Source of the DNA: Meiothermus sp.
Lineage (GTDB): Bacteria > Deinococcota > Deinococci > Deinococcales > Thermaceae
Direction of reading: 5' to 3'
Assembly (NCBI GenBank): GCA_026004095.1
Contig: BPIL01000010.1
Coordinates: 1-64,000, forward strand
Length of the DNA: 64,000 nucleotides
Shown here one piece after another: positions 18,268 to 27,417 of this stretch. The first letter of the stretch is position 1; each line of letters starts with the position of its first letter. Position numbers and translations under genes: made by a program. A model generated the notes under the pieces. That model was not told where the DNA came from, searched no databases, and worked only from the letters and a program-made list of their open reading frames with translations.

Positions 18268-19269
18268 TTAGCGGATGGCTCCGACCTCGCGCAGGTACTT
18301 TATGGCGCCAGGGTGGAAGGGAATCACCGTTTTCTGGTTGTACAGGTCAACAGTGTTCTTCAAGGTGGTGTCCCGCGCAGCGGCGGTGGCCGTGACCAGG
18401 GTCTGCAGGTTGCCAAACACCGCTTTCATGATGGCGGCGGCCAGGTCGTCGGGCATGGAGGCCGGGCAGAGGAAGACGTTGCCGGTGAAGAGGGCGAAGA
18501 CGTCGTCTTTGGTGCCATAGGCGCTCTTGGGCAGCCTGCCGGTGGTGATGATGCCGGGGAACTCCTTGAGCAGCAGTTGGGCAGTGGGGCCGGTGCGGGG
18601 CGAGTCGACTAGTTTAATCTGATCGCCTTTGCGGGCCAGGCTCTGGGCCAGCTCGACCACGCTCGAGGTCGGCACACCCCCTACCCAGAAGTAGGCGTCA
18701 ATGGTGCCCTCGGACAGGGCCTTGGCCGACTCGGCGGCGGGCAGACGCTCGCGCTTGGCAAACTCGCGCGGATCCACCCCCGCCCCCTTGAGCACCAAGA
18801 GGGCCAGGTTCTCGGTGGAAGAGCCGGGCTGGCCGGTCGAGACCCGCTTGCCCCGCAGATCGCCCACAAACCTGATGCCCGACTTTTCGGTGGTCACGAT
18901 GTGAATGAGGCTCGGATACATGTAAAACATGATCCGCTGCATGTCGGCCTTGCGCTGGGCAAAGCGGGGCTCCTCACCCGTGTAGGTGACCAGGGCCGAG
19001 TCGGTGGTAGCCAGGGCGCAGTAGTAGGTGTTGGAACGGGGATCGGTGCGGTCGCGCAGCAGCAGCAGGTTGTCGTAGGAACCCCCGGTCTGCTGGGCGG
19101 TGGCGTCGGCCACCCCAGCCTCGCTCAGGATTTTGGCAACAGCCTGCCCGTAAAAAAAGAACACCCCGCCGGTACTCCCCGTGGGAATGACCACCCTGGG
19201 GCGCTGCTGGGCTACAGCCCAGCCCGCCAGCAACGCCAAGGCAACGATGGTTAGTTTCCAAAACTTCAT
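18268..19269 (-). CDS. TAXI-family TRAP transporter solute-binding protein
   Basis: 333 residues with a signal peptide (MKFWKLTIVALALLAGWAVA). The sequence VVIPTGSTGGVFFFYGQAVAKILSE is the hallmark of TAXI receptors and GTIDAYFWVGGVPTSSV is the second family motif. It binds a small organic solute, for example glutamate or a dicarboxylate, in the periplasm and hands it to the fused permease. It is the first gene of the unit, behind a recognisable promoter. Confidence 0.93.
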   Translation of the reverse strand: MKFWKLTIVALALLAGWAVAQQRPRVVIPTGSTGGVFFFYGQAVAKILSEAGVADATAQQTGGSYDNLLLLRDRTDPRSNTYYCALATTDSALVTYTGEEPRFAQRKADMQRIMFYMYPSLIHIVTTEKSGIRFVGDLRGKRVSTGQPGSSTENLALLVLKGAGVDPREFAKRERLPAAESAKALSEGTIDAYFWVGGVPTSSVVELAQSLARKGDQIKLVDSPRTGPTAQLLLKEFPGIITTGRLPKSAYGTKDDVFALFTGNVFLCPASMPDDLAAAIMKAVFGNLQTLVTATAAARDTTLKNTVDLYNQKTVIPFHPGAIKYLREVGAIR

Positions 19270-19367
19270 TCAAGAACCTCCTGAAACCGGCTCGGGAGCA
19301 AGCGCTGGGTCGCACCCAAACCCAGTACAGGCCGATGCGACCACGGGTTTTGCTTCCGGCTGTGGAC

Positions 19368-19395
19368 AGTTTACATTGTGCACCCAGCAAGTCAA
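19368..19395 (-). promoter_or_regulatory. Promoter of the TAXI TRAP operon
   Basis: On the minus strand TTGACT is followed after 16 nt by TAAACT, about 100 bp upstream of the receptor start. Good match to a housekeeping-sigma promoter. Confidence 0.6.
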
Positions 19396-19476
19396 GAGAC
19401 ACAGGCAACACCCGCTTTATGGGACGAATCACCATCTGGCATCACCCCGGGAGGCATTGAAAAATATCCAGAGCGA

Positions 19477-19498
19477 AAACTGACCCACGGGTCAGTTT
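19477..19498 (+). promoter_or_regulatory. 22-bp palindromic operator before the MFS exporter gene
   Basis: Perfect arms AAACTGACCC and GGGTCAGTTT with AC between. A TATGAT box follows at 19504-19509, 6 nt from the GTG start, so the palindrome covers the expected -35 region. This is the layout of a repressor operator, probably of a TetR- or MarR-type drug-responsive protein not encoded nearby. Confidence 0.65.
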
Positions 19499-19515
19499 AG
19501 GAGTATGATGGGCGG

Positions 19516-20763
19516 GTGCTTGCATTAGCCTTGTTGCGTGACCCCAGATACCGTACCTACTGGATCGCACTGTTTCTTTCCCAACTGGGCACCTGGATGC
19601 AGGCCGCCACCCAGGGCTGGCTGGTGCTCGAGCTCACCAACAGCGCCGAACGGCTGGGGCTGGTGGTGGCCTTGCAGTTTCTGCCCTCGCTCTTGTTCTC
19701 CATTCCCGCGGGCGTGCTCTCCGACCGCTACAGCCGCCGCAACCTGCTTTTCATCACCCAGGGCGGCATGGCCCTGCTGGCCTTGAGCATGTTTGTGCTT
19801 ATCGTCGGTGGCTGGGTGCGCTACGAGCACGTGCTGGTGTTTGCTTTCCTGTACGGCATGTTCAACGCCGCCGACCTGCCGGTGCGGCAGGCCTTCACGG
19901 TGGAGCTGGCCGGAAAAGAACGCTATCCGGGCGCGATTGCCCTCAACTCCTTTGGCTTCAACACCTCGAGGCTCGTAGGCCCGGCCCTGGCGGGCTTGCT
20001 GATTGCGGGCTTTGGCCTCTCCTGGAGTTATCTAGCCAATGCGCTCTCCTTTTTGCCGCTCATCGTGGTGTTGTTCGGTGCGCCCAATCCCAAAGTGCAG
20101 GCCAGGCGCGATGGGGTCTTGCGAGAGGCCCTCGAGGGCATGCATTTCGTCTGGGGGCATCCTCTGGTGCGGCAGGTGGTGTTGCTGGTGGGCCTGACCA
20201 GCCTCCTGGGCATGAACTTCCAGACCATTGTGCCGGCCTACGCACGGCTCGAGCTCAAGCTCGATGCCCAGGGCTTCGGCTTCCTGATGTCGGCGGTGGG
20301 GCTCGGCTCCATTGTGGCGGCCCTTATCCAGGCCCTGGCCTCCAAAGCCCGCCCCTTACGGGCTGTCCTGGGCAGCGGCTTGCTGGGCCTGGCCCTGATG
20401 GGTCTGGCCCTGCCGCTTCCCCCAGCCTGGGTGGCCTTTATTTTCGGCCTGGCCGGCCTGGGGATGATCACCACCCTGATCAACTCCAACACCACCGTGC
20501 AGCTTCTGGCCCCCGACCGCATCCGGGGCCGGGTGATGTCGGTCTACTCGATGGTTTTGTTGGGCTCGGGCCCGCTGGGAGCCTACATTTCAGGGCTGCT
20601 GATCGACACCCTGGGGGCCCGCTTTGGCGTGGCTGTTATGGGTCTGCTTACCCTCTCGGCAGCCCTCTGGATGTCCCGCTTTCCCTGGCCCAAAACCCTG
20701 GCCCACACACCCCCACCCACAGCCGAGCCTTCGGTTCCGCCCCCACAGGTTGCCTCGGACTGA
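19516..20763 (+). CDS. MFS transporter, probable exporter (EntS/DUF894-like)
   Basis: 415 residues with about 12 transmembrane segments. RDPRYRTYWIALFLSQLGTWMQ and SDRYSRRNLLFI (MFS motif A-like loop) are typical of the enterobactin-exporter/DUF894 branch. It probably exports a drug, metabolite or siderophore-like molecule by proton antiport. Start is GTG at 19516; upstream ATGs at 19505 and 19508 are out of frame. Regulation by the adjacent palindrome is likely. Confidence 0.87.
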   Translation: MLALALLRDPRYRTYWIALFLSQLGTWMQAATQGWLVLELTNSAERLGLVVALQFLPSLLFSIPAGVLSDRYSRRNLLFITQGGMALLALSMFVLIVGGWVRYEHVLVFAFLYGMFNAADLPVRQAFTVELAGKERYPGAIALNSFGFNTSRLVGPALAGLLIAGFGLSWSYLANALSFLPLIVVLFGAPNPKVQARRDGVLREALEGMHFVWGHPLVRQVVLLVGLTSLLGMNFQTIVPAYARLELKLDAQGFGFLMSAVGLGSIVAALIQALASKARPLRAVLGSGLLGLALMGLALPLPPAWVAFIFGLAGLGMITTLINSNTTVQLLAPDRIRGRVMSVYSMVLLGSGPLGAYISGLLIDTLGARFGVAVMGLLTLSAALWMSRFPWPKTLAHTPPPTAEPSVPPPQVASD

Positions 20764-20787
20764 CCTGGTACGGGTATCCTGTGCAAG

Positions 20788-21636
20788 GTGGAGATGCTAC
20801 CGGCCCTCGAGGCCCGCTACCAGATGCGCCTGACCCCCCTGGCCGGGGGCGCCGAGGCCCGCACCTTTGCCGGTGATGGGCTGGTATTCAAAGTATACCC
20901 TCCCACCTCCCAACCCGGCGGCATCTACGCCGCGCGGCTCGAGGCCCTCAACATGACCAAGGCCGGGCTGGGCGACTGGGTGGTGGAGACCCATAGCCTT
21001 AACCAGTGCGGCGTCCTGGTCACCAAGCGCTATCCAGGGAGCAACTTCACCCCCGAGCGCTTCAGTCAGGCCGCCCTGGAGGAACTGACCCGGTTTTTTG
21101 TGCGCCTGCACGCCATCCCAGAACCTGGCGTGGTCAGCCGCACCCGCCTGCAAGACCGCCTCCAGCAGTTTGGCAGCACCCTGCACGACCTGCCCCAGGC
21201 CCGGCAGTTGGTCGGCTGGCTTTGGGAGCATATCGAAGAAGTGGCCGGAACCCCCCAGGCCTTCTGCCACCGCGATCCCCACGCCGGCAACATTCTCCTC
21301 AAGCACCCCGAGGCCCAGGGGGTGCCGGAGGCCCTGGTGGTGGACTGGATACGCGCCCAGCCCGACGACCCCGCCCGCGACCTGGCTATTCTAACCACCG
21401 GAACCCTGGTGATGCTCGGGGAAGCGCAGGCGTTGGCCGCCCTGCGGTACATGGTTTCGTGCTACCCAGAGCCACAAGCCCTGTGGCGCCGCCTGCGCTT
21501 CTGGGTGCCCCTCACCTACCTTCACGATATGCACTGGTTCCGCACCAAAGAACCCGCCGGCTTCGAGGCCGCCGTCGCCGACAAGATGCCCAAAGCCCTG
21601 CGGTTCTACCAGGAGTTCAGCCCAGAGCCAGCCTGA
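20788..21636 (+). CDS. Phosphotransferase of the APH/choline-kinase superfamily
   Basis: 282 residues. The catalytic loop FCHRDPHAGNILL and the metal-binding segment VVDWIRAQPDDPARDLAI are clear. The N lobe is short (GDGLVFKVYP). It phosphorylates a hydroxyl on a small molecule or antibiotic; the substrate is not evident. Start is GTG at 20788, with TATCCT 7 nt before. Downstream of an exporter gene, it might belong to a detoxification pair, but that is speculative. Confidence 0.82.
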   Translation: MEMLPALEARYQMRLTPLAGGAEARTFAGDGLVFKVYPPTSQPGGIYAARLEALNMTKAGLGDWVVETHSLNQCGVLVTKRYPGSNFTPERFSQAALEELTRFFVRLHAIPEPGVVSRTRLQDRLQQFGSTLHDLPQARQLVGWLWEHIEEVAGTPQAFCHRDPHAGNILLKHPEAQGVPEALVVDWIRAQPDDPARDLAILTTGTLVMLGEAQALAALRYMVSCYPEPQALWRRLRFWVPLTYLHDMHWFRTKEPAGFEAAVADKMPKALRFYQEFSPEPA

Positions 21637-21681
21637 TACGATTTGCCCCCACCCTTGCCCCGGTGTTACGATTCACTGAGC

Positions 21682-22308
21682 ATGAAACTGACCGTGGTAG
21701 ACCACCCCCTGGTACAGCACAAGCTGGCCATCATTCGCGATAAGAACACCGGCAACAAAGAGTTCCGCGAACTCATGGAAGAGGTCACCATGCTCATGGC
21801 CTACGAAGCCATGCGCGACCTCGAGCTCGACCCGGTCACCATCGAAACCCCCCTTACCACCATGACCGCCCATATGCTTTCGGGCAAAAAGCTGGCTGTG
21901 GTGGCTATTTTGCGGGCTGGCCTCATTATGGTAGATGGCATTCTCAAGCTGGTTCCCGCGGCCAAAGTGGGCCACATTGGCCTTTACCGCGATCCCAACA
22001 CCTTGCAGCCGGTGGAGTATTACTGCAAGCTGCCTTCCGACATTGCCGAGCGGCGGGTCTTCCTCACCGACCCCATGCTGGCCACCGCAGGCAGCGCCGT
22101 GCACGCCCTTTCGATACTGAAGTCCAAAGGGGCCCACCACATCAAACTGATGAGCATCATCGCTGCCCCGGAGGGGATTAAGCGTGTACAGGAAGCCCAT
22201 CCCGACGTGGAGATTGTGGTCGCCGCGGTGGACAGCCACCTCAACGACCACGGCTATATTGTGCCCGGCCTGGGGGACGCCGGCGACCGAATCTACGGAA
22301 CCAGGTAA
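21682..22308 (+). CDS. upp: Uracil phosphoribosyltransferase
   Basis: 208 residues, the standard family length, starting [24 protein letters not shown]-binding segment is [14 protein letters not shown], and the C terminus [15 protein letters not shown] is the uracil-binding hallmark. It converts uracil and PRPP to UMP in pyrimidine salvage. Start is chosen at 21682 because family members begin there, although the frame is open for 39 bp more. Confidence 0.97.
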   Translation: MKLTVVDHPLVQHKLAIIRDKNTGNKEFRELMEEVTMLMAYEAMRDLELDPVTIETPLTTMTAHMLSGKKLAVVAILRAGLIMVDGILKLVPAAKVGHIGLYRDPNTLQPVEYYCKLPSDIAERRVFLTDPMLATAGSAVHALSILKSKGAHHIKLMSIIAAPEGIKRVQEAHPDVEIVVAAVDSHLNDHGYIVPGLGDAGDRIYGTR

Positions 22309-22354
22309 GGCAGTTACATTCCTCACCCATTCGCGGTAGGCTGGGTCAATTGGG

Positions 22355-23473
22355 ATGATCGAGTTTCTGAAGTCCATTGGCATTGCCAACCCCAGCGGTT
22401 CGGGCTGGCTCATCGTGGTTTTTACCTTTGTGGTGGCCTGGGTGGTCACCTGGCGGTTCATGCCCAGGGTACGGCAGTTTGCCCTCAAAGTGGGCTGGGC
22501 CGACCAGCCCAATGCCCGCCGCCTGAACAAAGAACCCCTGCCCAACGCGGGCGGCCTGGCGATCTTTTCGGGCGTGGTCGCTGCTTTAATCGTAGCCACC
22601 ACCCTACGCCCCATCCTGATTCAGGAAGTACAGGTGCAGGTGCTGGCCATTTTGCTGGGTGGGGCCATCCTGGTGCTGGTGGGCTTTGTGGATGACCAGT
22701 TTGGCCTGCCACCGCTGTTTAGGCTTCTAGTACAACTACTCGCCGCTTTGCTGCTGGTTGCGGTGGACATCCGCTTTCACGCTGCTTTCGGCACCGCGCT
22801 CGACCCCTTTTGGGGCGTGATGCTAACGGTGGTATGGGTCATTGGTATCACCAACGCAATTAATCTGATGGACGGCATAGACGGACTGGCCGGCGGTATT
22901 GCTTTTATCACCGCCATGAGCCTGCTGGCGGTCTCGGCCCAGAACCCTCAGTGGGCTGCAGCTACGCTGGTACTGGCCGCGCTTGCAGGGGCCGCGCTTG
23001 GCTTCTTGCGACACAACTTTTATCCTTCAAAAATCATCATGGGCGACGCCGGGGCTTACTTCTTCGGCTACGTTCTGGCGGCCACGGCCCTGCTGGGCAG
23101 CCTCAAAGTGACCACCGCATTCTCCCTGGTTCCCACCGCGCTTTTCTTGCTGCTGCCCATCCTGGACACCACCCAGGTGTTTATTCGTCGGCTACTCAGG
23201 CAGCAAAACCCGCTGTCCACCCCAGGCAAAGACCACATCCACCACCGACTCCTGGCCCAGGGCTTCTCGCAGCGCCGCACCACCATCACCCTGTGGATTG
23301 TGACCCTGCTGTTCAATCTGCTGGCCATGCAGGTGCAGAAGGTAAGCCCGCTGGTTATAGGGGTTACCGCCGCTGGAATTACCTCCCTGCTGGGGTTTAC
23401 CGTTTGGCGCCGGCTCAGGGCTGTTTGGAAGGAGGCCAGGCAATCCCCGATAAACCCCAGCCAGGCACCCTGA
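22355..23473 (+). CDS. Undecaprenyl-phosphate sugar-1-phosphate transferase (WecA/TagO/MraY family)
   Basis: 372-residue membrane protein with about ten hydrophobic segments. Catalytic motifs are visible: [35 protein letters not shown] and the cytoplasmic [14 protein letters not shown]. It transfers a HexNAc-1-phosphate to undecaprenyl phosphate, starting synthesis of a cell-wall or exopolysaccharide. The HIHHR motif favours WecA/TagO over MraY. It sits right after upp. Confidence 0.92.
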   Translation: MIEFLKSIGIANPSGSGWLIVVFTFVVAWVVTWRFMPRVRQFALKVGWADQPNARRLNKEPLPNAGGLAIFSGVVAALIVATTLRPILIQEVQVQVLAILLGGAILVLVGFVDDQFGLPPLFRLLVQLLAALLLVAVDIRFHAAFGTALDPFWGVMLTVVWVIGITNAINLMDGIDGLAGGIAFITAMSLLAVSAQNPQWAAATLVLAALAGAALGFLRHNFYPSKIIMGDAGAYFFGYVLAATALLGSLKVTTAFSLVPTALFLLLPILDTTQVFIRRLLRQQNPLSTPGKDHIHHRLLAQGFSQRRTTITLWIVTLLFNLLAMQVQKVSPLVIGVTAAGITSLLGFTVWRRLRAVWKEARQSPINPSQAP

Positions 23474-23484
23474 CAGGCTTTCCG

Positions 23485-23886
23485 CTATGTCCGCACCAGC
23501 GCAACCCTGGCCCGGTCGGCCATCTGGTAGAGCTTCTCTTTGGTAAGGGGAAACTTGCCCTCGAGCACCAACCCCTGGCCTTCCTCCCAGTGGGCGTGGT
23601 AGTGCACATGCCCACCCGGCACCCGGAACGCCACGTGCTTGAGCTTGGCATGGCGGGGCGAGACCGAGGCGAAAAAGAAGGGTTCACCTCGCTCGTCCGA
23701 AAGCGAAACCGCCATCATGGTGGTGGGTAGTTCGTAGGGGCGCTCCATGCGGTAGATGAAGTCGGGGAAGTCGGACTCTTTGCTAAATTGCACGCCTTTT
23801 TCGGCAGCGTATTCCTTCATCCATTCGATCACCTGCACCCAGGCCTGGTAGAGCATCTGATCATGGTGGTCGTGCGCAGCACTCAT
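23485..23886 (-). CDS. Conserved hypothetical protein, His-rich
   Basis: 133 residues, no membrane segment. The N terminus AAHDHHD and the internal GGHVHYHAHWEEGQG are rich in His and could bind metal, but I do not recognise a family. TAAACT (23894-23899) lies 7 nt before the ATG, suggesting a leaderless transcript. It is convergent with the sugar-phosphate transferase gene. Likely a real gene, given its codon bias and length, but function unknown. Confidence 0.6.
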   Translation of the reverse strand: MSAAHDHHDQMLYQAWVQVIEWMKEYAAEKGVQFSKESDFPDFIYRMERPYELPTTMMAVSLSDERGEPFFFASVSPRHAKLKHVAFRVPGGHVHYHAHWEEGQGLVLEGKFPLTKEKLYQMADRARVALVRT

Positions 23887-24081
23887 GGCCCTTAGTTTAT
23901 CGGTTTGGGGGCATAAAGTCTAAAATCGGCCCCGCGCAGCTCCAGGCCATACCTTCAATATCCGGGGTCGCCACGGAAAACGCTTATCCGCCGCCTACTG
24001 CAACGAGCCAGGGTGTGAGGTTTCTCGTGAGCAGCACCAGGTCACACAAAGCCCGCAGGGCTGTACTAGGATAGGGCTCAG

Positions 24082-25878
24082 ATGCGGCTCGAAGACCTAC
24101 CCCCGCTCCCCGAAACGCCGGGCGTATACCTTTGGAAAACCGGCGAGCACATCATTTACGTGGGCAAGGCCAAAAACCTCAAGGCCCGCGTGACCAGCTA
24201 TTTCCACGCCGAGGGCAAGGGTCTGCGCATCTGCCAGGAGGCCACCCACCTCGACTTTATCGTGGTGCGCGACGAGGTGGAGGCGCTTTTGCTCGAGGCC
24301 AATCTCATCAAGCACCACCGCCCCCACTACAACGTCCTGATGAAGGACGACAAGCACTACCCCTTCCTCAAGCTCACCCAGGAGGAGTGGCCCATGCTGA
24401 TGGTGGTGCGCCGGGTGCAGGACGACGGGGCCCGCTACTGGGGGCCCTTCCCCGAGGCTTCGGTGGTGCGGCGCATCAAGCGCCTGGTGGATCGCTTCTT
24501 CCCCTTGCGCAAAAACTCCGGCTACCCCTTCAAGAAAAGGCGCTACCCCTGCCTGAACCACGCCATGGGCCGCTGCCTGGCACCTTGCGTGGGCCAGGCC
24601 GACCCGGCGCAGTATCAGATGGCTGTGCAGCAGGTGGAAAACCTGCTGGACGGCAAAATTGAGGCCTTGTACGAGAGCCTCGAGCAGCAGATGCGCCAGG
24701 CCGCCAGAAACCAGGACTTCGAGCGGGCCGCGGAAATCCGCGACCAGATCAGCGCGGTGAAGAGCTTTTTCGGCACCGACCAGCAAGCCTACGACCCCGA
24801 GCTGGGCGACCTGGACTTCCTGGGCTTTGCCCGGGCCGGCGATTATGCCCTGATCCAGCACTACCAGGTGCGCGGGGGCCAGATGCTGGGGCGCATCAGC
24901 CGCTTTGTGGAGGGGGTCAAGGAGGCCAGCGACGCCGAGTTGCTGGAAGCCTTCCTGCGCGACTACTACCTGGAAGCCACCCCCCTACCCCCGTTGGTGC
25001 TGCTCCCCTTCGAGCTAGAAGCGCAGGAGGCTTTCTCGGCCTTCCTGAGCTCCAAGGGGCGCAAGGTGGAGGTGCGCGTCCCCCAGCGCGGGGAAAAAAC
25101 CCGCCTGATCGAGCTGGCCCAGCACAACGCCCAGACCGCCTTGCAGACCGAACTCAAGCTACTGGAGCGCAAGGGCGACCACCCCGGCCTCAAGGGGCTG
25201 ATGGAGGTGCTGGGGCTCACCCGCCGCCCCTACCGCATCGAGGGCTACGACATATCCAACCTGCTGGGCGAGAGCGTGGTGGGTTCCATCACGGTTTTTG
25301 AAGGGGGTCGCCCCAAAAAAGCCGAGTACCGCCGCATCAAAATTAGGGGCCTGAAGGGCCAGCCCGACGACTTTTTCTCCATGGAGCAGACCATCCTCCG
25401 GCGCTTCACCGGCAGCCTGGCCGAGCAGATGCCCATCCCCGACCTGATCCTGATTGACGGCGGACTGGGCCAGGTGCGGGCCGCGCAAAAAGCCCTGCAG
25501 CAGGCCGGGCTGGAGATCCCGCTGGTGGGGCTGGCCAAGCGTGAAGAAACCCTGGTTCTGCCTGACGGCCGAACCATCGCCCTGCCACTGAGCCATCCTG
25601 CGCTGCAGCTGCTCATCTACCAGCGCGACGAGACCCACCGCAACGGGCTGGAGTTCCACCGCAAACTGCGCAATCAGAAAGCCCTCAAGAGCATCTTCGA
25701 CGATATAAAGGGCATTGGCCCGGCCCGCAAGCTGGCCCTGATGAACCACTTCTCGACCCTGGAAGAACTCAAAGCCATGAGCGTGGAGGAGCTGGCCAAG
25801 CTGCCAGGCCTCGACAAGCGCAGTGCCCAGGCCGTGCTGAAGGCCCTGAGCAATCTGCCGATGGAAACCAAGGTATGA
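24082..25878 (+). CDS. uvrC: Excinuclease ABC subunit C
   Basis: 598 residues. The GIY-YIG nuclease domain is at the N terminus (PGVYLWKTGEHIIYVGKAKN), a UVR domain ERAAEIRDQISAVK is near residue 215, the RNase H-like UvrC domain contains LILIDGGLGQVRAA, and a C-terminal helix-hairpin-helix (GIGPARKLALMNHF) binds DNA. UvrC makes both incisions in nucleotide excision repair with UvrA and UvrB. TAGGAT lies 9 nt before the ATG. Confidence 0.97.
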   Translation: MRLEDLPPLPETPGVYLWKTGEHIIYVGKAKNLKARVTSYFHAEGKGLRICQEATHLDFIVVRDEVEALLLEANLIKHHRPHYNVLMKDDKHYPFLKLTQEEWPMLMVVRRVQDDGARYWGPFPEASVVRRIKRLVDRFFPLRKNSGYPFKKRRYPCLNHAMGRCLAPCVGQADPAQYQMAVQQVENLLDGKIEALYESLEQQMRQAARNQDFERAAEIRDQISAVKSFFGTDQQAYDPELGDLDFLGFARAGDYALIQHYQVRGGQMLGRISRFVEGVKEASDAELLEAFLRDYYLEATPLPPLVLLPFELEAQEAFSAFLSSKGRKVEVRVPQRGEKTRLIELAQHNAQTALQTELKLLERKGDHPGLKGLMEVLGLTRRPYRIEGYDISNLLGESVVGSITVFEGGRPKKAEYRRIKIRGLKGQPDDFFSMEQTILRRFTGSLAEQMPIPDLILIDGGLGQVRAAQKALQQAGLEIPLVGLAKREETLVLPDGRTIALPLSHPALQLLIYQRDETHRNGLEFHRKLRNQKALKSIFDDIKGIGPARKLALMNHFSTLEELKAMSVEELAKLPGLDKRSAQAVLKALSNLPMETKV

Positions 25879-25881
25879 TAT

Positions 25882-26814
25882 ATGGCTATGACAGAACTGA
25901 GCATTAAGAGCAGGTTTGACTCAGAAGCATATGTGGTGATCTATCCTGGCGACTGTGCAGAGTTGCTCAAAGAAATTCCAGACGCCAGCATCTCTTTGGT
26001 GATCACCTCGCCCCCCTACAACATTGGTAAGCCCTACGAAAGCCGTCAAGCCTTGGATGCTTATCTGGCCTGGCAAGAAAGCATTGTCAAGGAATCTGTC
26101 CGCGTGCTCAAACCAACCGGCAGTCTGGTGTGGCAGGTTGGGAATTACGTGGATAACGGTGAAATCCTCCCGCTGGATATACTTCTTTTTCCTATCTTTA
26201 CCAATTTGGGACTAAAGCTTCGCAATCGCATTGTATGGGCGTTTGAGCATGGGCTTCATGCAAAGCGTCGTTTTTCCGGACGTTACGAGGTGGCTTTGTG
26301 GTTTACCAAAACTGACGAGTACACCTTTAATCTGGACAGTGTACGGGTTCCGCAAAAATATCCCAATAAAAAACATTTCAAGGGCCCCAAAAAGGGTGAA
26401 CTCTCCGGCAATCCCCTGGGCAAAAATCCTGGTGACGTGTGGATATTTCCTAATGTTAAGGCCAACCACGTAGAAAAAACCGGCCACCCGGCACAGTACC
26501 CCGTGGAGCTGGTGGAGCGTTTTGTCCTGGCCTTAACGGAAGAAGACGACTGGGTTTTGGATCCGTTCGGCGGATCGGGAACCACCCTCATCGCTGCCTT
26601 GATGCACAGAAGGCGGGGGGCCATGGCCGAAATAATCCCCGATTACGTTGAAATTGCTCATCAGCGCCTCCGTGAAGCCTGGGAAGGCCGTCTGCGGGTA
26701 AGGCCCATGGAGCGCGAAGTGTATGATCCTTCCGGTAAAGGCGCTTACATTCCCCCTCGCGCCGTTGATCTACAAGCCATCTGGAACCCCCCCTTGCTGG
26801 TAGAACCCAAATGA
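25882..26814 (+). CDS. Type II DNA methyltransferase (beta class, N4-cytosine or N6-adenine)
   Basis: 310 residues. The catalytic motif TSPPYN is at residues 42-47 and the SAM motif DPFGGSGTT near residue 225, so motif IV precedes motif I as in beta-class enzymes. SPPY is most often seen in N4-cytosine methylases, including partners of BglII-like nucleases. It begins 3 bp after uvrC and overlaps the next gene by ATGA. The two genes are clearly poorer in GC than their neighbours and contain no CTCGAG. Confidence 0.92.
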   Translation: MAMTELSIKSRFDSEAYVVIYPGDCAELLKEIPDASISLVITSPPYNIGKPYESRQALDAYLAWQESIVKESVRVLKPTGSLVWQVGNYVDNGEILPLDILLFPIFTNLGLKLRNRIVWAFEHGLHAKRRFSGRYEVALWFTKTDEYTFNLDSVRVPQKYPNKKHFKGPKKGELSGNPLGKNPGDVWIFPNVKANHVEKTGHPAQYPVELVERFVLALTEEDDWVLDPFGGSGTTLIAALMHRRRGAMAEIIPDYVEIAHQRLREAWEGRLRVRPMEREVYDPSGKGAYIPPRAVDLQAIWNPPLLVEPK

Positions 26815-27359
26815 AAATCGTCTATGAGTACTCCCATTTAGGCGGTCGAGAGATTCTCCAGGTGCGTTTTCCAACAGTGCTGGAAGAAATCTATGCCGTT
26901 ATCAAAGAGGTAAGTGCTGTTCGGGGCAAAAAAAGTAAAGAAAAAACCAAACTGGGTAAAGAACTCTACGCACCCAAAATCATAAACCAGCGCCTGAAGG
27001 AGGCCTTCCACAAGCGAGGTTTTCGCGAACTCAGGGACTACTACGAGATTCGGCTGCCAGGCCAGGAGGAGCCGGTGGTTCGCGGAGCCTACAAGCAGAT
27101 AGATTTCTTCAAAGAACGGGTTCTCGTCGAGGCTCAGTTTGGGAAATACGCATTTATGTTCTACGACATGGCTAAGTTCCAGTACTTCTTCAACGAAACC
27201 AGGGCCGATGTGGGGGTCGAAATTGTACCGGCTTATGCGCTGCACAAAGAAATGTCCTCGGGTGTGGCTTACGGTGAGCAGCTCATCTACGATATCGAGC
27301 GGCTAAAACGACACTTTCCCGCCGTACCCGTTCACATCATTCTGATTGATGCGGACTGA
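26811..27359 (+). CDS. BglII-family type II restriction endonuclease
   Basis: 182 residues. QIDFFKERVLVEAQ places Asp98, Glu107 and Gln109 at the spacing D-N8-E-x-Q, the same as the D84/E93/Q95 active site I recall for BglII. The following FGKYAFMFYDMAKFQYFF is also reminiscent of that family. It would cut DNA not protected by the overlapping methyltransferase, probably at a GATC-centred site (BglII AGATCT, BstYI RGATCY), although the exact site cannot be read from sequence. Confidence 0.83.
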   Translation: MKIVYEYSHLGGREILQVRFPTVLEEIYAVIKEVSAVRGKKSKEKTKLGKELYAPKIINQRLKEAFHKRGFRELRDYYEIRLPGQEEPVVRGAYKQIDFFKERVLVEAQFGKYAFMFYDMAKFQYFFNETRADVGVEIVPAYALHKEMSSGVAYGEQLIYDIERLKRHFPAVPVHIILIDAD

Positions 27360-27417
27360 TTTGTTGTCATAGGCGTGCCTCTTTCGCAACGAGGCCAGTA
27401 GCGGTAGGCTTACCCCT

